In this document: in pieces, positions 4,916 to 9,053 of the stretch
Numbering within the stretch: the first letter of the stretch is position 1
Layout: every line of letters begins with the position of its first letter
Assembly: GCA_964407925.1 (NCBI GenBank)
Contig: CAYOXM010000040.1
Coordinates: 1 to 9,053 of the forward strand
Source: CAYOXM01 sp964407925
Lineage (GTDB): Bacteria > Patescibacteriota > Patescibacteriia > SG8-24
Length of the DNA stretch: 9,053 nt
Direction of reading: 5' to 3'
Notes under the pieces: generated by a model
Databases searched by the model: none
What the model was told of the DNA's origin: nothing
Seen by the model: only the letters and a program-made list of their open reading frames with translations
Program-made: the position numbers and the translations under genes

Positions 4916-4989
4916 CGGGCCGTAGTATAGTGGTAATACACACCCTTGGGGTGGGTGAGTCGAGGGTCCGATTCCCTCCGGCCCGACCA
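4916..4989 (+). tRNA. tRNA-Pro (anticodon GGG)
   Basis: A 74-base cloverleaf with encoded CCA. The acceptor stem CGGGCCG (4916-4922) pairs perfectly with CGGCCCG (4979-4985), followed by A73 and CCA (4987-4989). A short D stem GTA/TAC encloses a loop containing GG. The anticodon stem CACCC/GGGTG surrounds loop TTGGGGT with anticodon GGG at 4948-4950. A 4-base variable loop and a T arm GAGGG/CCCTC with loop TCCGATT follow. The C1-G72 pair and A73 are known features of bacterial tRNA-Pro. It reads CCC and CCU. It has its own promoter and terminator. Confidence 0.95.
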
Positions 4990-5022
4990 CGTAAAAACGC
5001 CAGCTAGTCTGGCGTTTTTACG
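4990..5022. terminator. Bidirectional terminator directly after tRNA-Pro
   Basis: CGTAAAAACGCCAG (4990-5003) / CTGGCGTTTTTACG (5009-5022), a perfect 14-base-pair stem with a 5-base loop. It starts at the base after the encoded CCA. T-runs on both strands allow it to stop transcription in either direction. Confidence 0.9.
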
Positions 5023-5025
5023 CGT

Positions 5026-5063
5026 GTCGCGTGAGCCGAGCTCCAGCTCGGCTTTTACGCGAC
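5026..5063 (+). terminator. Second terminator-like hairpin after tRNA-Pro
   Basis: Upper stem AGCCGAGC (5034-5041) / GCTCGGCT (5046-5053), loop TCCA, followed by a T-run TTTT (5053-5056). Lower arms GTCGCGT (5026-5032) / ACGCGAC (5057-5063) also pair, so the T-run would lie inside an extended stem. It probably backs up the first terminator. Confidence 0.6.
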
Positions 5064-5166
5064 CAAATACTCAACCGCGCTGGCGTTCACGTGGCGCTGC
5101 CCCGGGCAAGGTGCGCCGCGTTCGGCGGTGCACCGAGGAATTCCCATTAAATCCGGGCCGACCAGA
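5064..5166. other. Non-coding stretch with one GC-rich hairpin
   Basis: No gene seen. A 10-base-pair hairpin with one G-T pair, GGTGCGCCGC (5110-5119) / GCGGTGCACC (5125-5134), lies in it. No promoter or T-run accompanies it. Confidence 0.4.
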
Positions 5167-5197
5167 AAAGAGCGTCCCGCGATGTGGGACGCTCTTT
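5167..5197. terminator. Hairpin terminator in the convergent junction
   Basis: AAAGAGCGTCCC (5167-5178) / GGGACGCTCTTT (5186-5197), a perfect 12-base-pair stem with a 7-base loop. On plus it is followed by ATTGTT; on minus the T-run is TTTT. It could act in both directions. Confidence 0.7.
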
Positions 5198-5234
5198 ATT
5201 GTTGGCTGTCTCTATATATATGTAAGCCGATACG

Positions 5235-5265
5235 AAAAAACCGCCCTAGTGAAGGGCGGTTTTTT
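5235..5265. terminator. Bidirectional terminator after rpmB
   Basis: AAAAAACCGCCCT (5235-5247) / AGGGCGGTTTTTT (5253-5265), 13-base-pair stem, 5-base loop, six T on either strand. For the minus-strand rpmB it starts 44 bases after the stop. Confidence 0.9.
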
Positions 5266-5309
5266 CCGAATTCGCGTTGTAGAAAGCGCCGTTTTCTGCG
5301 ACAATCGCC

Positions 5310-5510
5310 TCACGCGGCGACCGCGGCCTTCTTCACTGCCAGCGTCTTGTCCATCGTCTTCAGGCACTTGGTGCAGAGGGACATTTTCTGACCCCCGATG
5401 CGCTTGGTCTGGAGATTCGCGAACTGCTGGCGTTTTGTGGCGATGTTCGAGTGGCTGCGCGAGTTCCCGCGGTTCGAACCGCGGCCGCAGCGATCGCAAA
5501 TGCGAGCCAT
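5310..5510 (-). CDS. rpmB: 50S ribosomal protein L28
   Basis: 66 residues, beginning MARICDRCGRGSNRGNSRSH. L28 binds 23S rRNA in the large subunit. The N-terminal MARxCDxCGxG and central SHSNxxTKRxxxxNLQ pattern are diagnostic. Four cysteines (5, 8, 46, 49) form two CxxC pairs, so this is the zinc-ribbon (C+) form. It is shorter than the E. coli protein (78) but close to other bacterial forms, with a Lys/Ala-rich tail. The gene is transcribed alone on the minus strand, divergently from the site-2 protease gene and convergent with tRNA-Pro. No SD site precedes the ATG. Promoter at 5540-5568. Confidence 0.95.
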   Translation of the reverse strand: MARICDRCGRGSNRGNSRSHSNIATKRQQFANLQTKRIGGQKMSLCTKCLKTMDKTLAVKKAAVAA

Positions 5511-5539
5511 AACGGACCGTCAAATCGTTTAGTGGACGC

Positions 5540-5568
5540 ACTGTAGCACGGGTCTTGCCGCTTGGCAA
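5540..5568 (-). promoter_or_regulatory. Promoter of rpmB
   Basis: Read on the minus strand: TTGCCA (5568-5563), 17-base spacer, TGC then TACAGT (5545-5540). It is an extended -10 promoter. The leader would be only about 20 bases. The -35 overlaps the palindrome at 5554-5569. Confidence 0.65.
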
Positions 5569-5569
5569 G
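5554..5569. repeat. Palindrome over the rpmB -35 element
   Basis: CTTGCC (5554-5559) / GGCAAG (5564-5569) around GCTT. It covers the -35 of the rpmB promoter and the possible TTG start (5555) of the divergent protease gene. A candidate operator; the binding protein is unknown. Confidence 0.4.
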
Positions 5570-5587
5570 CCTTTCATCCCTACTTCC

Positions 5588-6256
5588 GTGGAACACCTTA
5601 CCGTCGTCATCATCGGCCTCCTCGCCATGCTCATCTCGCTTTCGACGCATGAGTTTTGCCATGCGCTCGCCGGCTATCTGCTCGGGGACGAGACCGCGAA
5701 ACGCATGGGACGGCTTACGCTCAACCCCATAGCCCACATCGACCCCGTCGGCACGGTCATCGTCCCCCTCATCGGCGCGCTTTCGGGCCTGCCGCTCTTC
5801 GGCTGGGCGAAACCCGTGCCGTTCAACCCCTATAACCTCCGGTATCGGAAGTGGGGTGCGGCGATGGTCGCCATGGCCGGTCCAATCTCGAATTTTCTCT
5901 TCGCCATCGTCTATCTCGTCCTGCTCAAGATCGTTCTCGGCACGCTTAAGCTGCCGATATACAACCTCCTCCCGCTTTTTCTGACGATGCTCGTCGTCGT
6001 GAACGTCGTCCTCGGCGTGTTTAACTTCATCCCCGTGCCGCCACTCGACGGGTCTCAGCTCCTCGCGGCCGTTCTTGATTCGCCAAAGCACCGCCAAACC
6101 CTCCTTTTTCTCGAGACGCGCGGCCCCTTGATCCTCTTCGGTCTCATCATGCTCGATTATTTTTCGCCGGTCCCCGTACTCGGGACCATCTTTTCGGCGG
6201 CCCTGAATGCCGTCTTTTCGGTCGCCGGTCTTGGCTCAGCTCTGCGGATTTTATAA
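5588..6256 (+). CDS. Site-2 protease family (M50) membrane metalloprotease
   Basis: 222 residues from GTG 5588 (TTG 5555 would add 11). An integral membrane zinc protease: HEFCH (21-25) in the first helix supplies two zinc histidines and the catalytic Glu22, and the FNFIPVPPLDGSQ segment (145-157) supplies Asp154. The family-typical blocks RMGRLTLNPIAHIDPVGT (39-56) and FGWAKPVPFNPYNLR (71-85) are also present, as is the AGPISN turn (97-102). Several hydrophobic helices span the chain. There is no PDZ domain, so it belongs to the short YwhC-like group and not to RseP. Substrates of this group are mostly unknown. GTG 5588 places about 20 residues before HEFCH, as is usual. No SD site or clear own promoter was found. 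It is divergent from rpmB and ends 35 bases before the rpsL promoter. Confidence 0.88.
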   Translation: MEHLTVVIIGLLAMLISLSTHEFCHALAGYLLGDETAKRMGRLTLNPIAHIDPVGTVIVPLIGALSGLPLFGWAKPVPFNPYNLRYRKWGAAMVAMAGPISNFLFAIVYLVLLKIVLGTLKLPIYNLLPLFLTMLVVVNVVLGVFNFIPVPPLDGSQLLAAVLDSPKHRQTLLFLETRGPLILFGLIMLDYFSPVPVLGTIFSAALNAVFSVAGLGSALRIL

Positions 6257-6291
6257 GTACGCACGGCAAAACGCGCTCCCTCTCGCCGCAC

Positions 6292-6320
6292 TTGACGCTC
6301 CCTAGGGCGCGTGGTACTCT
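6292..6320 (+). promoter_or_regulatory. Promoter of the rpsL-rpsG-fusA operon
   Basis: TTGACG (6292-6297), 17-base spacer, TGG then TACTCT (6315-6320). Predicted start near 6327, giving an untranslated leader of about 130 bases before rpsL. Confidence 0.6.
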
Positions 6321-6326
6321 CCGCCT

Positions 6327-6460
6327 ACAAATCGAGCGCGCTCGAGAAATCTTTTTTTGTTTGAGCGCGTCGTCGTTCCGTCCCGATGTCGTGGCTGGCA
6401 TCGGAGAAGGAGCGAAAACGTCATTCGCAAACCGGAAATAACCGCCTGAATAGGCACACT
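6327..6460 (+). promoter_or_regulatory. Structured leader of rpsL with possible alternative folds
   Basis: GAGCGCG occurs at 6334-6340 and 6363-6369, and the complement CGCGCTC (6337-6343) lies between and overlaps the first copy. CGCGCTC can pair with either copy; seven T (6352-6358) lie between. Further down, GGAGAAGGAG (6403-6412) is SD-like but 48 bases from the rpsL ATG, with two small hairpins (GCGAA/TTCGC at 6412-6428 and GCCT/AGGC at 6444-6455) in between. It may be an attenuator or a translational control region. Confidence 0.35.
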
Positions 6461-6883
6461 ATGCCAACGATGAACCAACTGCTCCGCCGGGGTAGGAAGA
6501 TCAACAAGGTCAAGTCCAAGTCGCCGGCGCTCCAGTTCACCCTGGACACGCTTCACCGCCGCCGCACCGACCTCCCCGGAGGTACCTCCTTCAAGCGCGG
6601 CGTGTGCGTGAAGGTCACCACCATGACCCCGAAGAAGCCGAACTCGGCGCTCCGTAAGATCGCCCGCGTCCGCCTCTCGAACGGCATGGAAGTCACCGCG
6701 TACATCCCTGGCGTCGGTCACAACCTCCAGGAGCACTCCATCGTCATGATTCGCGGCGGCAGGGTGAAGGATCTCCCTGGCGTCCGCTACCACATCGTCC
6801 GCGGCGTCTACGACGCGCAGGGCGTCGAAGGCCGCCGGCGCGGTCGCTCCCTCTACGGTCAGAAGCGCCCGAAGGCGAAGTAA
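6461..6883 (+). CDS. rpsL: 30S ribosomal protein S12
   Basis: 140 residues from ATG 6461 (MPTMNQLLRRGRKINK). S12 lies at the decoding centre of the small subunit. Diagnostic blocks are TPKKPNSALRK (56-66), PGVGHNLQEHS (83-93) and RGGRVKDLPGVRYH (98-111). Both lysines linked to streptomycin response (in PKKPNS and RVKDLP) are wild type. It is longer than E. coli S12 (124): between SPAL (21-24) and KRGVC (45-49) about a dozen extra residues are present. An in-frame ATG at 6386 would add 25 residues unlike S12, so it is rejected. No SD site lies at the normal distance. First gene of the operon; rpsG follows after 100 bases. Confidence 0.97.
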   Translation: MPTMNQLLRRGRKINKVKSKSPALQFTLDTLHRRRTDLPGGTSFKRGVCVKVTTMTPKKPNSALRKIARVRLSNGMEVTAYIPGVGHNLQEHSIVMIRGGRVKDLPGVRYHIVRGVYDAQGVEGRRRGRSLYGQKRPKAK

Positions 6884-6983
6884 ATGATATTAGGGTCAGA
6901 GCTTCAAAGCTGCAAAGGTTAGAGCGATACGAAGCTTTATCCTCATAACCTCTGAATCTCTAACCTCTGAACCTCTTCAAACT
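6884..6983 (+). promoter_or_regulatory. rpsL-rpsG intercistronic region with tandem repeats and complementary arms
   Basis: It is visibly more AT-rich than its surroundings. Two adjacent 15-base units, TAACCTCTGAATCTC (6946-6960) and TAACCTCTGAACCTC (6961-6975), differ at one position. AGGTTAGAG (6916-6924) is fully complementary to CTCTAACCT (6958-6966), and AGCTTC (6900-6905) to GAAGCT (6931-6936). GGTCAGAG (6894-6901) can pair with CTCTGAACC with one bulge. These folds compete. In E. coli the equivalent gap binds S7 for feedback control; a similar role here is inferred. Confidence 0.45.
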
Positions 6984-7451
6984 ATGCGTGGAAAACAGGC
7001 ACCGAAGCGGGAAATCAAGCCCGACCCCAAATTCAAGAACGTCGTCGTCGCCAAGCTCATCAATCACGTGATGCGCGGCGGCAAGAAGGCCACCGCCCAG
7101 CGCGTGGTCTATGACGCGCTTACCATCGTGGCCGATCGCTCCAAGGAGAACCCCTTGGACGTCTTCGACAAGGCGATGAAGAACATCCAGCCGACCGTCG
7201 AGGTCAAGTCGAAGCGCGTCGGCGGCGCCAACTACCAGATTCCGATCCAGGTCCGCGGCGAGCGCCGCGTGGCCCTCGGTTTCCGCTGGCTCATCGCCGC
7301 CGCCAACGCCAAGAAGGGTCGCGGCATGGCCGAAAAGCTCGCCGCCGAACTTCTTGCTGGCGCCAACAACGAAGGCGACGCCGTGAAGAAGAAGATGGAC
7401 GTCCACCGCATGGCCGAAGCCAACCGCGCGTTCGCCCATTTCTCCCGCTAA
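6984..7451 (+). CDS. rpsG: 30S ribosomal protein S7
   Basis: 155 residues, the usual length. S7 is a primary 16S rRNA binder that starts assembly of the small-subunit head. Recognisable blocks: PKREIKPDPKF near the N-terminus, VVAKLINHVMRGGKKATAQRV (about 21-41), and the central GGANYQIPIQVRGERRVALGFRWLI segment, with a basic C-terminus ending AEANRAFAHFSR. It lies between rpsL and fusA as in the classical str operon. No SD site precedes ATG 6984; the preceding sequence is the repeat-rich gap. Confidence 0.97.
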   Translation: MRGKQAPKREIKPDPKFKNVVVAKLINHVMRGGKKATAQRVVYDALTIVADRSKENPLDVFDKAMKNIQPTVEVKSKRVGGANYQIPIQVRGERRVALGFRWLIAAANAKKGRGMAEKLAAELLAGANNEGDAVKKKMDVHRMAEANRAFAHFSR

Positions 7452-7472
7452 GCGAACAAACGACGCACATCT

Positions 7473-7497
7473 GGAGACGCCCGTAACGGGCGTTTCC
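7473..7497 (+). terminator. Hairpin between rpsG and fusA (possible attenuator)
   Basis: GGAGACGCCCG (7473-7483) / CGGGCGTTTCC (7487-7497), 11 pairs including one G-T, 3-base loop. The T-run is only TTT and lies within the stem, so it is at most a partial terminator that could lower fusA relative to rpsG. RNA stabilisation or processing is an alternative. Confidence 0.45.
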
Positions 7498-7517
7498 TCA
7501 TAAAGAACCTGAATTCT

Positions 7518-9053
<1,536 letters not shown>

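Noticed and set aside
6386..6460. Upstream in-frame ATG giving S12 a 25-residue extension
   Set aside because: The extension is unlike any S12, whereas MPTMNQL at 6461 is the family N-terminus. The extended region contains SD-like and hairpin sequence and reads as a leader.
6946..6975. CRISPR-like repeat
   Set aside because: Two directly adjacent 15-base units without spacers; no cas gene; better explained as a duplicated regulatory segment.

Overview
This window is a GC-rich bacterial chromosome segment. Third codon positions are almost all G or C, and TGA is used as a stop. An informational block (L28, S12, S7, EF-G, one tRNA) lies beside a set of less familiar metabolic genes. Two features fit a Patescibacteria/CPR-type or other small-genome bacterium: an enlarged N-terminal loop in S12, and a free-standing thioredoxin of the type fused to VKOR. 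This placement is an inference from protein character, not from a search. UGA reads as stop, which argues against the UGA=Gly lineages (Gracilibacteria/Absconditabacteria).

Layout. 1-92 is the 3' end of an unidentified gene, closed by a terminator. 184-1371 is ATP-grasp ligase A, with a strong Shine-Dalgarno (SD) site. 1372-1743 is a long non-coding stretch with a large inverted repeat, an orphan promoter and a perfect DnaA box. 1744-2154 is a membrane-anchored thioredoxin (CPHC). 2210-2338 is a 42-residue single-TM protein. 2469-3692 is ATP-grasp ligase B, a paralogue of A. 3798-4526 is a class I glutamine amidotransferase with its own promoter. 4527-4915 is non-coding with an orphan promoter. 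4916-4989 is tRNA-Pro(GGG). 4990-5265 holds four consecutive hairpins between convergent units. rpmB (L28) is on the minus strand at 5310-5510, divergent from a site-2 protease family gene at 5588-6256. From 6292 the str-type operon begins: rpsL, rpsG, then fusA, which is cut by the window end.

How the genes may work together. The right half is a conventional translation operon. In the left half, two paralogous ATP-grasp enzymes (ATP-dependent carboxylate-amine ligation) sit beside a glutaminase-type domain that could supply ammonia. An envelope thioredoxin and a tiny membrane protein lie between them. Nearly every gene there has its own terminator, so this is a gene neighbourhood rather than one operon. 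Most recognisable promoters share a -35 TTGnnn, a 17-base spacer and an extended -10 (TGN before the hexamer). Only the two ATP-grasp genes have a textbook AGGAGG site; the ribosomal genes have none at the usual distance.
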